A stretch of 64,000 nt of DNA. It comes from Chamaecyparis obtusa (lineage: Eukaryota; Streptophyta; Pinopsida; Cupressales; Cupressaceae). The notes below the pieces were generated by a model that worked only from the letters and a program-made list of their open reading frames with translations, had not been told where the DNA came from and searched no databases. Below are positions 23,775-37,720 of the stretch, in pieces. The stretch covers positions 664,501 through 728,500 of the forward strand of contig BSBK01002085.1 in NCBI GenBank assembly GCA_027943335.1. The letters run 5' to 3'. The first letter of the stretch is position 1, and each line of letters begins with the position of its first letter. The translations under genes and the position numbers were made by a program.

Positions 23775-24935
23775 ATATTAATTTAGGATGCAAATGATTT
23801 AACAAATAAGTAAGAGGTTTTGATCAAGGATACAAACCTCTTGTATAAGAGTGAATCCCAAATTTAAGAAAAAAAAATTCCATATAAGAAAATAATGTCA
23901 CATGATAAAAAAATGCCACTCCTACCAAGGAAAGTGCATCATTAGAGAAAATAAAGGAAAAGAAGAACATCTTTTACCCTAATTATAGAGGAAAGAGAAA
24001 AGAAAATGTAGTATGCATACTAAGCTAATGATAAATTATAATAGATAGACACTACCAAGCAAGGAAGATATTGTAAATAAAGATATCAATCTATAGAAAA
24101 GAGACAAAGCTTAGAACAAAATAAGTCCATGCAAGGAAGGACATCACATTAGAATTGATACAAATAAAAAAGAGATAATGTATCTTTTTGAAATAAAATA
24201 GGAACACCATATCCTCCCTAAGTGAAAGATCATTTATAATAGATAAGCTCTCACAAGTATGGAAAATATTGTTAATGTCATTTATGCCAATGTCATCTTT
24301 AGGTTCATCAAAAAATACCCTTATGTAATCAATGTATTCCATGCATTTTAATAACAATTAAAGAAGAAAACTACATGAACTATTGATAAAAGTATTGAAA
24401 AAATATTTACAAGGAGGAAAGATATTTGAAACTCTCATATGAAAGAACACTGTGAAAGAATACAAATACCATGAAATGCAAGAAAGTAGTATCCACTCCA
24501 TATTATTGACAAAGAGAAGTAAGAAGAAGTGTAGTTCAACATGAGATATCACACATCAATCTAAGCTCCAGGATAAAAACCAAAGCTATCCAAATCAAAT
24601 CCAAGAAATTAACGTATGACATATAGATACCAAATCAAAATGGAGATGTCGTGCATCAGTTCACCAAAAGGTATAGTGGTAAAAGGGAATCATGGGTGAT
24701 TGATCCTCTTTCCTATTGCACAATTGGAAGGAAGATGACCCACCAAGATCAAGAGGACTTAAGAGCTAAATGAGTGAAATTATCCTTCACTAGAATGATT
24801 AGATGAGTTAATTTAAAGGAATGTGGTTGAATAATGAAAGATAGAAGAAAAAATAGGAAAAAATGAAAAGTTGCAAAATATACAGTTTGATAGAAAATAG
24901 ATAGCTCTGTGCAATTATGAAAAATAACAACCAAA
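23775..24935. other. AT-rich interior of the old LARD-like element, no gene
   Basis: A/T-rich with long A runs on the plus strand. No protein family or RNA gene was recognised. Short open stretches on the minus strand consist of low-complexity hydrophobic translation typical of T-rich DNA. Confidence 0.4.
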
Positions 24936-24951
24936 CTATGATACTAATCTT

Positions 24952-27014
24952 TGGTTTTAGTTTGGTGTAAATCTAGAGGGAAGAGGGTGGTTTTGGCTTC
25001 CTATTATTGGGAAGAGGGAATTTTTGGTATCCTATTTCTAGTGCTTTTAATTGAACTCAATTTTAGACTATCTGTCAGGTCCTATACTTTTTTAGATTCA
25101 AGCTGATTTCAATGCTACATGTATCTGCACATAGAAAAATAGGAAATCATTTTGTAGAGAGAGGTTTTCCTTATTCAAATCCTAGTTTGATATTAAATTT
25201 GAAATGAAATGAAATAAATGAAGCATGTTGTCATATAACAAAGGCTAGATTTGAAAATTAAGTGTATTATACCTTGGCTATGCAAATGCTTCTTGGAATA
25301 TAGTCAAGCATGTTGATGCAATAGCTTTGAATTCAGACAAAAACCCTAACAAAAATCATGAAAGACAAAACCTTGTATAATAGATGTTTCAATTTTCCAC
25401 AATGCTTGATGGAGAGTGAAAGTACTTGAAGAGTTGAAGAATTGAATGATTGAATGAATGTAGATGGATGCTTGCACTGTGAAATTATTCCTTGATGATG
25501 AACTCATTTTCTTGGCCTTCAATGAGGGGAATAATCTTGATTCATGGAGAATATTACCTCGAAAAAACACCTTAGAATGCTTGAGATCTTTCTTGAGAAT
25601 TCTTGAATATGAAATTATAGGAGAGCTCTTGAAATATTGATCATGGTTACCAAAATGAGGAGAGAAAGGTTTGTTTTATACCTCTCACAATATTTTAGAA
25701 CTAAAATATTGAAGGAGATTGACAAGAATTTAGAAATCCCTCTAATTCAATGAGATAGGCACCCAATTTTGATTTCAAGGAAAAATATAGGGAAGAGGGT
25801 GATTTTGGAACCCTCTTCCTACAAAATGACGCAGTCAAGGATGGAGGATCCTATTAAGGACTGTCCAAACTTGTAGCCAAACCACAACACAACGGAATTA
25901 CACAATAATATCACCAGATCTAAGATAAAACAAGTATATTTATTCGTTAACAACTCATTACATGCAATGTGTTGAGCTGTAAGGCCTTCTCGATTATGGC
26001 TAATTACAAATCAAGAACAGTTCGACAAGATCACACAGGATCTGATGCACTTCATAGTTAGTCCAGGTCTGTAACATGATAGGACACTGGTAGGCCTACC
26101 AAGAAAGATCTAAACTTGTGCACATAGGCCACCAAGCAATCTTCTTGTGCCTAAGCTCGCAAGCTACTAACTCAATTATATTTCTAAATCCAAATCCAGA
26201 TCTCTCCTCCTAACTACTAAACAACTACCCAAGCATCCCTTTAAATACTAATTCCCAACCACAAGTTGACTTTACAAATAATTAAATCCCCAAAGCCTAG
26301 TCAACTTCCAAATATACAAATATTAAATACAAAACATGGTCGACTCTCAAATAGCCTAACAATAATTAAATTATCCATGTCGGCCTCCAGATCCATATAG
26401 GAGAATGCAACATGCCAGATCTAGGTCCTCACACATCCAATGGTCAATCGATAACTTGAGGAACGCAACCCAAATTAAATGCATTGGTCGGCCAAGCCAA
26501 TTCATCAAAACAACCAAGTCAGTCTGCAAGAACACCGAGCGCCAATAAGAAACACCGAGACTCGTTGGTAACCAAATACCAAACAACAGAGAAATAATCG
26601 AGCGCCAGTGAATTGACCCCGCCAAGCACCACCAAGAAATGCAATTATTGCCGAGCGCCAGGAAAATCGATGCCTATAGTTATTGAGTGTTCTGCAGAGA
26701 CCGAGCACCCCGGTAAACACTGAAACTGAGCAACCAAACTCCAAAATTGAGAAAATACTTCACCAACTAAGATCAAAACTATTAATCTTCCTTTCAAAAC
26801 AAATATATTTTTGGTTGATACAGGATTTCCAAGAATCCTAGGATGCTCCTACATCACCAAAAGAGGATGAGATTTGAATTGGGAGTTGGGAAGATGGAAA
26901 GAAAACCAAAAATGTAGGTAGTGTGGAGATAGAATAATGGAAATTAATGTGGGAGCTCAAACATGCTACATATGGCCTAATTGAGCATCTACGTATAGGT
27001 TCTTACAATTTAGG
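24952..27014 (-). mobile_element. 5' LTR of the old LARD-like element, interrupted
   Basis: It is homologous to 21065-22119 but split at 25826/26858 by a 1031-bp insertion. Without the insertion the two LTRs have similar length (about 1.0 kb). Its right end adjoins the truncated LTR of the Ty1/copia element. Confidence 0.6.
25827..26857 (-). mobile_element. Solo LTR candidate (about 1030 bp) nested in an older LTR
   Basis: Comparison with the uninterrupted sister LTR (near 21945) shows a clean insertion. The pentamer CAAAA occurs at 25822-25826 and 26858-26862. On the minus strand the insert starts TGATGTAGGAGCATCC and ends CTTGACTGCGTCA, close to TG...CA, though the exact end and duplication are off by one base. 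It contains no pol-like protein. Three CGAGCGCCA motifs and a fourth imperfect one (CGAGCACCC) lie at 26539-26710. Confidence 0.5.
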
Positions 27015-27017
27015 ATG

Positions 27018-27583
27018 GTAAATTAGGAGATACAATACATGAAAATGTCAAATAGTATTAAAAAACATGGGCTAAAAACCACCTAAAAAGTGGTACCCAT
27101 CTTATCTCCAATGTATAATTCCATATGATGTGTCATAAAACACATCAATGCGTGTAACTCCCTTTTACAACTCATATGTATCAAACACATTTTTATATTT
27201 CTTATTTTAGGAGACTTAACCTTCAAAAGCCATAAATATTCAACTAGGTGTTTGATTGAATAACCATTTGAAACATCAAAAATCTTTTGATCTAGTCTAT
27301 AAGGCTATAACCCACTATGCCAATTACAAACACTTTCAAACCATTTAAGAAATTCTAAGTCCTTCAAAATTGACATCATAGGATTTATTGGACAAGTTAA
27401 AAAAAATGGAAAATTTAATATCTTCGAATATAAACATGATCTTGCAACATAAATTTACTGACATGCTTATCTAGCCTATCTGAAGCTTTATGCAAATTTT
27501 AGGAAAAATCTATGTTCATATGCAAAATTAATATAAATAGGAACCTTTTTTAAATCCAAGGTTGAGACACCATTTTCCTAAAA
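27018..27583 (-). mobile_element. 3' LTR of Ty1/copia element, truncated
   Basis: It aligns with 32010-32571: both contain AAAGTGGT(A/G)CCCATCTTATCT, TCCCTTTTA and GGTTGAGACACCATTT. The purine-rich AAGTGAGAGAA on the minus strand (27584-27594) directly precedes it as polypurine tract. Confidence 0.75.
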
Positions 27584-27667
27584 TTCTCTCACTTGTCAAA
27601 CACCTTGCAAGAGAAAAGGGAGTATCCACACCATAATCTAATTACTATGGGCTATAAGGCCCATAGA

Positions 27668-30600
27668 TTATAAAAACCATCTAAGTTTCTTTGTGTTTGC
27701 AACCTTAGTTAACAAATGTACAAAATTCATCGAAGTCTCTACCTTGGCCAATTTTAGCTTTCCATTCTCAACCATATCTTTGGAAAAATGACGTTGAACA
27801 TTAATGTGCTTGGTCCTACCATGAAAAATTGTCTTCTTAGCTAGGAAGATCAATTATTGCTACTAATTTTTTTTATTTCAATATCTAAACAAAATCTCTC
27901 AAGAAAAATAGATTTTTTACAAAAATGAGTAGCTACCATATACTCAACTTCAATAGTGAACAAATATATTAGAACCCGTCACTTACTCATCAAAGTAATT
28001 GCACCACCAAATAATTTAAACACATAAGAATCGATGTATCTTCTACAATTAGTATCACCTTCCCTATCTAAATCCATATAACCACACATATCAAGGGAAA
28101 TTTTTTCTCCTATCATATTGCCATGATAACACAAAGAATACTCTAAGGTACCCTTAAAAATTCTAAAGGCTCTTTTAACTGCATCCCAATGAACTCTACT
28201 AGGATTAGACGTATATATGGAAAGAACTCCCATTTCTTGGTAAATATATAGTCTAGTACAAACCATATAATACATCAAAATTCCAACAAAATTTTGGTAA
28301 ATTAATCTATTCTTATCTTCCATATTTTATGGGGATGTAGGATAATTTGAAATAGACAACTTTGTTCCAACTATAAAATGAATGCATAATGGTGTATAAT
28401 CCTACATGTTGAACTTCTATAAAACTAAGGTCACATACTTACTCTAGCCTAGCCATGGCTTTGTTTTCACTTTATCTCTTCCAAATTCCATCCCAATAAT
28501 GTGTTCAATTGCACCAAGATCTTTAATTTCAATTATAATAGCAAGATGAGACTTTAGTTATAAAATCATACATTTCCCTTTAGCAATGAACAACATATCA
28601 TCAACATATATTGTAATGTATAGAAAATGACCACCATAAAATTTACAATAAACATAATGATCTTATTTAAAATGCTCAAATCCAAAACTCAACATGTATG
28701 TATCAAATTTCTGGTACTAGATCCTAAGACTTTGTTTGAGTCCATATAAATATTTCTCTAATTTACAGACCAAATTACTTTTTCTTTTTACCACATAGTG
28801 GTCTAGCTGTGTCATATAAATATCCTCTTCCAAATCACCATGAAGGAAATTAGTTTTCATATCCATTATCTAAACCTCTAAATCATAAGCAACAACAATA
28901 AAACTAAAAACTCTAACGGATGTTACTTTTGCAACAAGAAAACATATGTTACCATAATCAACACCCTCAACCTAAGAGTAGCCTTTCACAACCAACCTTA
29001 CTTTATACTTCTTAGTACCTCCATCTAAACTAATATTTTTATTGAACACCCATTTGAATCAATAGGTTTTCATTGTTCAGGAAATGATACAAGATCCTAG
29101 TTTCAATCTTTTTCAAAGCTACCATTTCCTCAAGTATAGCAATTTTCCAAGATTCTGCATTATACTTAATACCTCTTATACAGATGTAGGTTAATACACA
29201 CTAGTATTCAAAGAAAAAATACATCATCAATAATTAGGTGAATACCTTACAAGTGGTTTATGATTTTTAGACCTTTGAATAAGCTAAGTTGGAGGTTATT
29301 CCTCCTCTTTTAAAGATTTAGATCTAGAGAAGGTGTCTTCAACTTCTTGTCTATCTAGGGGTCTTGATTTAACTTTCTCATGTGTAGAAGGAAGTTTAAT
29401 CACATCTTCCTTTTTATTTTTTTTTGCTACAATATAAAAAAAGGAGGGTTAGTTTCTCTAAAAATAACACTTCTTCTATGTATCACCTTCTATGAAATAG
29501 GGTCCCAAACTTTTATCCTTTCACACCATAACTATATTCAATGAAGATACATTTATAGCCTTCTTCCCCAAATTTTCTTTCTTCTTCTTTGGCACATATG
29601 CATATGCCTCATATCAAAAAATTATAAGATGTATCAATGAAGGCTTATGACTTGACCATGACTCCATAGACATTTTATAAAAAATAGATGATGCAGGAGA
29701 CATGTTAATTAGGTAGCAAGCAATGACAACAACTTTAGTCCAAAACTTTTGTTCTAGACTATCATCACTCAGCATACACCTAGCCTTTTCCATCAATATC
29801 ATATTCATTCTTTCTGCAACTCTATTCTCCTATGGATAATATAGAGTTGTCTTCAATTTATGAATGCCACAATATTTATAGAACCTATCAAAATCATTAG
29901 AAAAAAATTCACCCCCATTATTAGTTCTCAAACATTTTATTTCCTTTCCAGTTTACAATTCAACCATTGCTTTAAATTCTTTAAAGTGGCTATACAGATT
30001 AGATTTACTCTTTAGAAAATATACCCATGTCCTTGTGCTATAATCATCAATAAATGAAACATAATATGGATTTTCTAATGGAAGGAACATCCACAAGACC
30101 AAACACATCTGAATGGATAATATCCAACACACCACAAGATTTACAAGAGCACGAGTAGAACTTAATGCAATTTATGAAATACTAATAGAAATCAAAATCA
30201 AGGTTCCAATCATTCAAACCTTCAACAAGGTTTTTATTTTCTAGGGGTCTTAGACCCTTCTCTCCAATGTGGCCAAGTCTCTGGTGCCATAACATAGTAT
30301 TATCTATAGGTAAATTTTATTTAGAATAAATTTTCACCCTTAGGTACCCAAAATCCATGACCATTTGTTGAAGGTGAAACCATCACCATTTACAAAAAAG
30401 TAACCACAAATTTGGTCTTCACATATTATTACACTTGGTAGTGTATACATATAGCTTATACAATGTGCCAATTTTGACACCTCTAGTGATCACCATAGAA
30501 CCTCTCACCATTTTTCATTTTGTATTAGAAAAGAGTACTTGAATACTTGAATCTATTAGTTTTCACATAGATATTTTTTTTTTAGTTTAGTCTAAAGAGA

Positions 30601-31699
30601 TGCAACACACCATTAATCCTTCTTATTCTACCATCAGGAAACTTGATTCTAACTTTAGCATGAGAAAAAATATTTAAATGATAATCATCACCAAAATACA
30701 CCTTACCTCCATTGAAATATTCATATTTATAAAACTAATCTTTATTAGAGATCATATGAAAAAATGTGATTTAGTCAATTAACCATGCATCATTGCCTAC
30801 ACGAGTGGTCAAAGATACAATTAATGTAACACCATATTCCTTCTCAAACTCATAATTAGAATCAAAATTCTTCTTTTTCTTCTTTTTAGTGCTTATGCAT
30901 GTGTCTAGGATTACCACAATTTCAACAGAAAACTTTGTACTTTCTAGAAGATTTAGATCTCCCCCTAGATTTGGGTTTATTACACTTCTGATTTTTTAAC
31001 CTTTTTTGGTAGGTATTCCCCAGACAACTAGGGCCTCCTTGGAATTTATGGATACATTTCTTCTCATCTCTTTAGAATGCAAAGAACCCACCACATCTTC
31101 AATCTTTAAAATAACAAAAGTACCACTGATGGCCATAACAAGAGAATCCTATGAAATAGATAAAGAACAAAGAAAGACTAGACATTTCTCCTACTCATCA
31201 ATCTTGACACCAACTAGTGTCAATTGAGCCACCAAAACATTGAATGCTTCTAGATAGTCTATAATTTGTCCACCCTCCTCCATTCTCAAGGAAAATCGTT
31301 TCTTCCTAAATAAAATATTAGTTACTAAATATTTGACTTGATGCATATCACTAAGCTTCTTTCATAGATTACTTACATAGGTCTCTTCATGGACATTGAT
31401 CAGAATAGTCTTCTAGACATAGTTTGATTAGAACCTTGGATTTACAATTCATAACTTCATATATCAACCTTAGTTAGATCTAAAAGATTTAATACATGAT
31501 CATCAACATCATCGCACAAATGTTGATCTATTAACAAATCCACCATATTTAGCTTCTACATTTCAAAATTATCTCTAGAAAATTTCTCCACCTCTATTAT
31601 CCCTAATGTACTTGCCACCTAAAAATTCCTACAACAAGATCACAAAGTATCTTCTACACAAGTTCCCACTAAAAAATGGATTAGTTCAAAAAACCCCAT
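27668..31699 (-). pseudogene. Ty1/copia gag-pol polyprotein relic
   Basis: Domains appear in copia order on the minus strand, broken by stops and frameshifts. A CCHC knuckle lies near 30925-30885 (NCGNPRHMHKH, with a stop at the aromatic position). The pre-integrase motif WHQRLGHIGEKGLR lies near 30290. The integrase core has FIDDYSTRTWVYFLKS (30070-30020) and LRTNNGGEF near 29930, where the usual TDNGGEF aspartate reads as asparagine. YYP*ENRVAERMN follows, then KARCMLS...FWTKVVVIACYLINMSP (29800-29690). The reverse transcriptase catalytic YVDDM is at 28608-28594. RNase H segments end with TKHINVQRHFSKDMVENGKL near 27800. The polyprotein would have encoded capsid, protease, integrase and reverse transcriptase; this copy is dead. 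Confidence 0.85.
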
Positions 31700-31727
31700 A
31701 GCCCACAATGGAAAACAAAGGTGATTA

Positions 31728-31740
31728 GTCTTTGATAACA
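31728..31740 (-). other. Primer binding site (initiator Met tRNA type), mutated
   Basis: On the minus strand TGTTATCAAAGAC lies just after the LTR end and matches the usual TGGTATCAGAGC at most positions. Confidence 0.65.
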
Positions 31741-31742
31741 CT

Positions 31743-32571
31743 TGTAAGGAAATTAAGGTAGCATAAAAACTTCCTACACTAATCTCGAGGCTCAGGTTTA
31801 TTAAAAAAACCTTCTTAGATCTTTACAAAAGTTCACAAACTTAACAAAAATAAACATAAATAACATGCATACCAAAATACAATGATTTACATGGGGAGAT
31901 CACCTTTAGGAGAAAAAACCCCTATCCAAAATATGCCCAATATATTATTTAGAAATCAACCAAAAATTACAATATACTTGTAGAGAAAACATCTCACATG
32001 ACACACCTTATAGGAGATGTAATTCATAAAATTATCAAATGATATTACAAAACCATTTGATAAAATCCATCTGAAAAGTGGTGCCCATCTTATCTACAAC
32101 TTAATATACCTTATGATATGTCAAAACACACATCAAAACACATAATTCCCTTTTAAAACTCATTTATGTGTGTAACACATTCTTATATTTCTTATTTTAA
32201 ATGACCTAACTTTTGGAGGGCATAATTTTTGAGCCAAGTGTTAGATTGACAAACTGTTCAAAGTACTAGAAAGTTCCTAACACACTCTATCAAGATATAA
32301 CCAACTATAATGATTAAAGACACTTTTGGATTGTTTATGAACCTCTAAGGCCTAAAAAATTGACTTCATAAAATTTATTTGACAACTTCAAAAATGAAAA
32401 CTTTAATGTCTTCAAATATAGACATGATCTTGCAATGAAAATTTATTTGGCAAGCTTATCCTACCCATCTGAAGCTTTTAGGAAAATTTAAGAAAAATTT
32501 GTGCTCAAATGTAAACTTACGATAAATAGTAATCTTATGTAAATGCAAGGTTGAGACACCATTTCCTAGCA
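31743..32571 (-). mobile_element. 5' LTR of Ty1/copia element (829 bp)
   Basis: On the minus strand it starts TGCTAGGAAATGGTGTCTC (32571) and ends CTTCCTTACA-like next to the primer site. Its right two thirds match 27018-27583. Confidence 0.75.
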
Positions 32572-34698
32572 TGTCCAATGACCTTGATTATTCTCAATGC
32601 ATTCACATCAAATTCTAAAATCACGTAAATATTTATTCACATTATAAGTGGTAACAAGCTCTCCTTGTTTGTGAACCCTTCACCATTTTTGCTCTTACAA
32701 TTTTTCATTTTTATGAAATTGACAAAAAGGACATTTCATTTACATGATGAAATAATAAAAGTGGGGAAAAGGTTCTCATGCTTACTATTTTTATTTCCCC
32801 TATTTCCTCTTCTGTAGAAGTGAAAGTGAATTGTGGGCTCTACTTTTCTCTTTTCTAAAGTTCATTTTTTATAAACCCTAACTTTTTAAACTTATTTTCT
32901 AGGAGATATACAAGGTTGATTAATTTTTAAATTTGTTTCAATCAATCAAATTTAGTTACAATCCTAAAATCCGTTCTCCACTCAATTTCAAAATTTAATA
33001 TTTCTCTTTCTTTTCCAACATAATAAAGAATTATTTTAACTTTATTTTCTAGGTGATTTGTTTTGCAAATTTAGAAAATTTGTTTTCTTTAATTAATTTG
33101 TTCATCACTACATTTAGACTATTTATTCTACTCCATGTTTGAAATTTGTATGTTTTTTCACATTTTTTTCATGTATTCAATAGTTGTTTTAATTAACTTT
33201 CAAAGAACTTAACTAAGCCATTATTAAAGAAAACCTAATTTTGTTGAATTTGGTTTTTCTTTATGGTTCTTTGGGTTTCTCATTCACACTCATTATACAT
33301 GCATTGCTTTTATTACTCCCTTATATTTCACTTATTAAATTTTGACTTATAACATTTTGAAAGTTTATGTATACATGATTTGGTGCCTTTTGCAAATCTC
33401 AATACTTCTTGCATTCTCCAATATAGACTGGGCATTATATAAAATTATAGGTCTCAATAACTTTAAAAAAAAATGTATGCACTAAATTGACCAAAATTTT
33501 ATCTACACCCCTCCTACATATGTCTATCTCATTCCATGCACATCTTCCATCCAGATCATCGTCAAATTTATTACACTATTTTCTTGTATCCACTATATAG
33601 CTTTCCACAAGTTTATTGACTTAGTCAATACACATTTCCATTCTAAGAACTCCACACTTCTCCATATAACCACTACACTCACATCCCCTAGCCTACATAA
33701 CCATGTTACCCATAATGCTAGGTGTGAAACCCAAGATCAAGATTGTGTGTGTTTCTTCACTTCTATTTTAATAATTCCCAAAACTTATTATTGAGTATTA
33801 TAAACCAAGAATTAATCAAATTCTCCTCTCTTATGTTATCTAGCAATGTATGTAAACGATATTTCAAGGCTTATAATGTTGACTACTTTTTCCTTAATCT
33901 TGCATCCAAAAAAGTACCAAAATTTAGGTTTGTATATTCAAACATTCATGACAATGTATTCCTTGATAGTTCACATAAACATTATGATGCCTAGTTTTAG
34001 GAAATCTATCAAAAAACATTTTCCAATGGTGTACACATTTTCTTAATCAAACACTTGTATGAATAAAAAATCTCATCACAAGATATTTCTTCTAGAAAGA
34101 TATAGTGAATATTTTGATTAAATCATTTACACCACCTGTAATAAGTTTTGTGTATCAAAAAATAAAACTAACAATAATCATACCACAACAACACAATTTC
34201 ATGTGTATATTGAACAATACTTAAATTCATTAGAACATAACAAAGAAGATTCACATAATATGAATAAAATAAAATAATAATACTTAAGTGTCAGACTAGG
34301 CTATTCCTAAGGGCCATCATCCACAAACCTTTCGATCTATATAGATTTATTAACTATCAAAGATCAATATTAAATCAATAATTGATGTTTATAAGGTTAT
34401 GGTGACTTCATAATCTTTATTATATCAATTGTTACGATAATTATTAAAACCATAAATAATCTAATTAAAATCCAAATATAACTTGGTGATGCGTATAAGG
34501 TGTTTTACCTAGCTAGTTCACTAGTAAGTCATATTAACATGCTCAAGTTAAGTCAGGTGATAGGGAATCTTTTTAGAAGTTGTTAATTGTCAATTAGATA
34601 TTATCTTATCTTTTGACATATAATTCTTGAGACCTAGTTCATTTTATAACTAACACTTTAGTAGTCTCATTGTACAAGAGTAAGACACATGTCACACT
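32572..34698. other. AT-rich DNA, no gene recognised
   Basis: No domain, RNA gene or clear repeat boundary was seen on either strand. Short open stretches at 33743-34046 show no family features. Confidence 0.4.
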
Positions 34699-37600
34699 CT
34701 TGTCTAATCCTATCTCTCAACTATCTTTATACGCAAGAAATCCTATGTACATTACATATTCAATCAATTTGATCCTACATCCATAATCAAGCAAGCTATT
34801 CTTGCAATTTTCTATTTCAAAATATATTTTTTGAAGGCATTCTTAAGTTGTTGGGAGTTCAAAATTGACTCCTATATGGTATCATAGATCCATTTATGCA
34901 AACTCCCTCCTAGATTTAGTAGAGGCAATTTGATTTGAGTTGCTTGTTGGGTGCATTTTGGGGTTAAATGGACCTCATAGTTGAATCCACGACATAAAAG
35001 AAAGTTTTCTTTTGGCTTTTATTTTGTTAAAATTTGACATCATGGGCAATAGATCTACAAGGGTTTTAAGTTGGGTGAAGGTTGCTAGATCTAGGAGGTA
35101 GTTGAATTTTAGAGCACTATGGGAAATATTATACCCTACCATTATGGCCAAGAGGTCAAAGAAGATCAACTGTCAAATCATTGAAATAGAAGACTTTTCC
35201 CCCAGGCCCTTATAGTTTTTTTCTTTGCCTTATTTCCATTTTTATATGGTTTGTTGGCATCAATATAGGCATCTGTTGTCAAATCTAGTTGCTGGAATAT
35301 ACAAAACATCATTCCAATATATGTGCTCTGTGTAGGTTAGGAAGTTACTAGCATAAGCTCTTGTGTCATTATTTCCTAGCCCTTGGTTTATAGTTTATGG
35401 TCTTATTACAAGTGCTTAACATTAATTTATTTGGTGGCACATAGAGTTTCCACCAACCCCCTCCACCTAGCTCAACTTGCCAATTATTTCTTATGTATAT
35501 AGGTATTTTTTAAAAAAAATTGAAGCCTAAGCACCCATACTTGTATGATAGGTACAAGCTTCAACCCCCTACGGACTTATTTTGGGGTCTGAGTACCCAA
35601 ATTGGGCCTTTATTTATCTTGGCCCTAACTTTTTGCTAGGGTGTCAAAATTTTGCAAATGAATATTGACAAAAATCTAGTTTTTAGCATTTTTTAGTAGG
35701 CTAGACCATGTTTACTAATTTTGTTGCTAGTGTAATTCATTCCTAATTGAAGCCAGCCATGTACTTTTATAAAATCTAACCCCTGGTACATTTTATTCAT
35801 ATTTCTTCATATTTACATTTTGGAGGATTACTTGGACATATTTACACTTGAGCATTTGTTTTGATTTAATAACTTCATTGCATTTTCTTTTGGGTAGAAA
35901 ACTATATTATTTTTTGCATTTGACATTTCAAATCACACTCTATCATTCTTCATCAAGAAGTAAACAAAAAGTGATTCTGATTGTAGATTAAGGTATACTA
36001 AAGGATTCATAAAGAATAGTAAAATAAAATGACAAAAGAAAGAAATAATAAATGGAGAGGTAAAAAAACAAGAAAAGAAAACATAATAGCTTGTTAAGGA
36101 AACTATTAAATAAAAGAAAGAAAATAAAATAAAATAAAGAAATTTTAAAAAGGAAAGAGACAAGCTAAAAATGAAAGAATGGAAATAATGAAGGGACAAT
36201 TAAAAAAAAGAAAAAAAAAAGAAGATAAAGAAAAACAAACGTAATCAAAATAAACAATGATATCCACCTACATAATTATGAAAAATAACAAAAATAAATT
36301 GAATAAACCCCAAAAAATTGTAACAAAAGGAATAACTAAAATTAAAGGAAGAATCATAAAATGAAATTAAGAGGGAAATAAATAAATCAAGAAGTGAGAA
36401 ATAAACCAAAGGGCAAAATATAAAAATAAACCAACAACCAAGAAAGACAAAAATGACTAACAAAGTAAAAATAAAATAATAGATAATAAATAATAAATAA
36501 AAGTCAACCAATTTATTTATAAATACTAAAAATACAACTAAACTAAATAACAAAAAGGAAAATGAACAAAAAAAGAAAAACAAGAAACATAGAGGCAATA
36601 ATAGAATAAAATATAAAAAATAATAAAAATAAAAAACTGCTAAAAATAATAAGTAATTAGAATAGGACTAATGAAACTGATAAAAAAGAAAACATGAAAC
36701 GAAAGGAATACCATAAGAAAAGAAATTTAAAAAATATATAGGAAGACAAAAAATAATCACATTAAAAATGAAAAAAAAAAATGAGAAACAAGATTAGTGT
36801 CAAGAAAAACATAAAATGAAAGCCAAAAAATAAGGAGCATCTTAATGATCTTGAGAGACTTCTCATGCAAATCTCACTTCTCCAATAGAGATCGCACATC
36901 AATCTTCTATGTCGATTTATTGAGAGCTTCTAATGATTCTTTGTAGCAAGTAAGCCATGGTCTTTCAAATACAATCTTGTGGGATGCTTATTTGATAGGT
37001 ATTTCAAATTTGTTTAATGATTCTAACATTTTCAATTTGGAGGACCAATTTGAGGGGTTATCTCTCCTATTTGATGATAACCATGAAATAATTTTGCTCT
37101 CAACATCTTTGTCTTAGGATCTAGTTCACTATTAGTGAGTACTTGATCATAGTTTATTACCTTTTGTTTCAATTGGGCATGTACCTAATTTGATTGTGGT
37201 GTCATCATCTACCATGGACATGGTGATACACGAGAAAATTTTAGACACAATCTTCACACATTTGGATTCTTCTTCCTACCACTTCTTATTTGGAATGGGA
37301 AACATTCCTAGATTTTTACTTGGTCTATCTTCTTCCCAAAGAGAGAAATGTTGTTTGTAGACAAAGGATCTTGTTTTGTCTTCAAACATTTTCCATTTAT
37401 TCTCCTACTAGATTTTCTCTTTAACTCTGTCTATGGTAGATTGCATTGTAAATGGACATCTAACATGACCTAATAGGTGAAAACTATTACAATCTTCATC
37501 TTTGCATCATTTGCATAGTAATCTGCTACTGCTCACAAACTTGTCTAATCCTATCTCTCGACTTTGTCTTTATAAGCAAGACATCTTATGTACTTTTCAT

Positions 37601-37720
37601 ATTTAAATAAATCCAATCTTGCATCTATAATCAAGCAAGATATTTTTTCCATGTCTCATGTGGAAGGTTATTTTTGTTTCGCAAGTGATTGAAGGGCATG
37701 GAGAGTTCACAATTAGTTCA
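34699..37720 (+). mobile_element. Relic LTR element inferred from a diverged LTR pair
   Basis: The segments 34699-34873 and 37540-37720 share CTTGTCTAATCCTATCTCTC, a CTTTATA(C/A)GCAAGA block, ATAATCAAGCAAG and GAGAGTTCA/GGGAGTTCA. The first is followed at once by TGGTATCATAGA (34877-34888), close to the Met-tRNA primer site, so it would be a 5' LTR end on the plus strand. No gag or pol is readable between the repeats. The outer limits of the LTRs could not be set. Confidence 0.4.
35990..36845. repeat. A-rich low-complexity tract (about 850 bp)
   Basis: The plus strand is dominated by A with short AAAATAAAATAAAG and AAATAATAAATAA runs and very little T-rich or GC-rich sequence. Open stretches on the opposite strand translate to phenylalanine/serine/leucine strings, an artefact of composition rather than protein evidence. 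Confidence 0.7.

Larger units (their letters stand above)
27018..32571 (-). mobile_element. Ty1/copia retrotransposon, decayed
   Basis: On the minus strand: 5' LTR (32571-31743), Met-tRNA primer site, gag-pol relic (31699-27668), polypurine tract, and a truncated 3' LTR (27583-27018). The order of domains (zinc knuckle, pre-integrase, integrase, reverse transcriptase, RNase H) is diagnostic of Ty1/copia. The 3' LTR lacks the part equivalent to about 31743-32005, where it meets the LARD-like element. Confidence 0.85.

Noticed and set aside
26371..26744. Tryptophan-rich open frames on the minus strand
   Set aside because: They lie in a solo LTR candidate and arise from GC-richer repeat motifs; no domain is recognisable.
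35933..36598. Hydrophobic open frames suggesting membrane proteins
   Set aside because: They are the complement of an A-rich tract and are pure composition effects.
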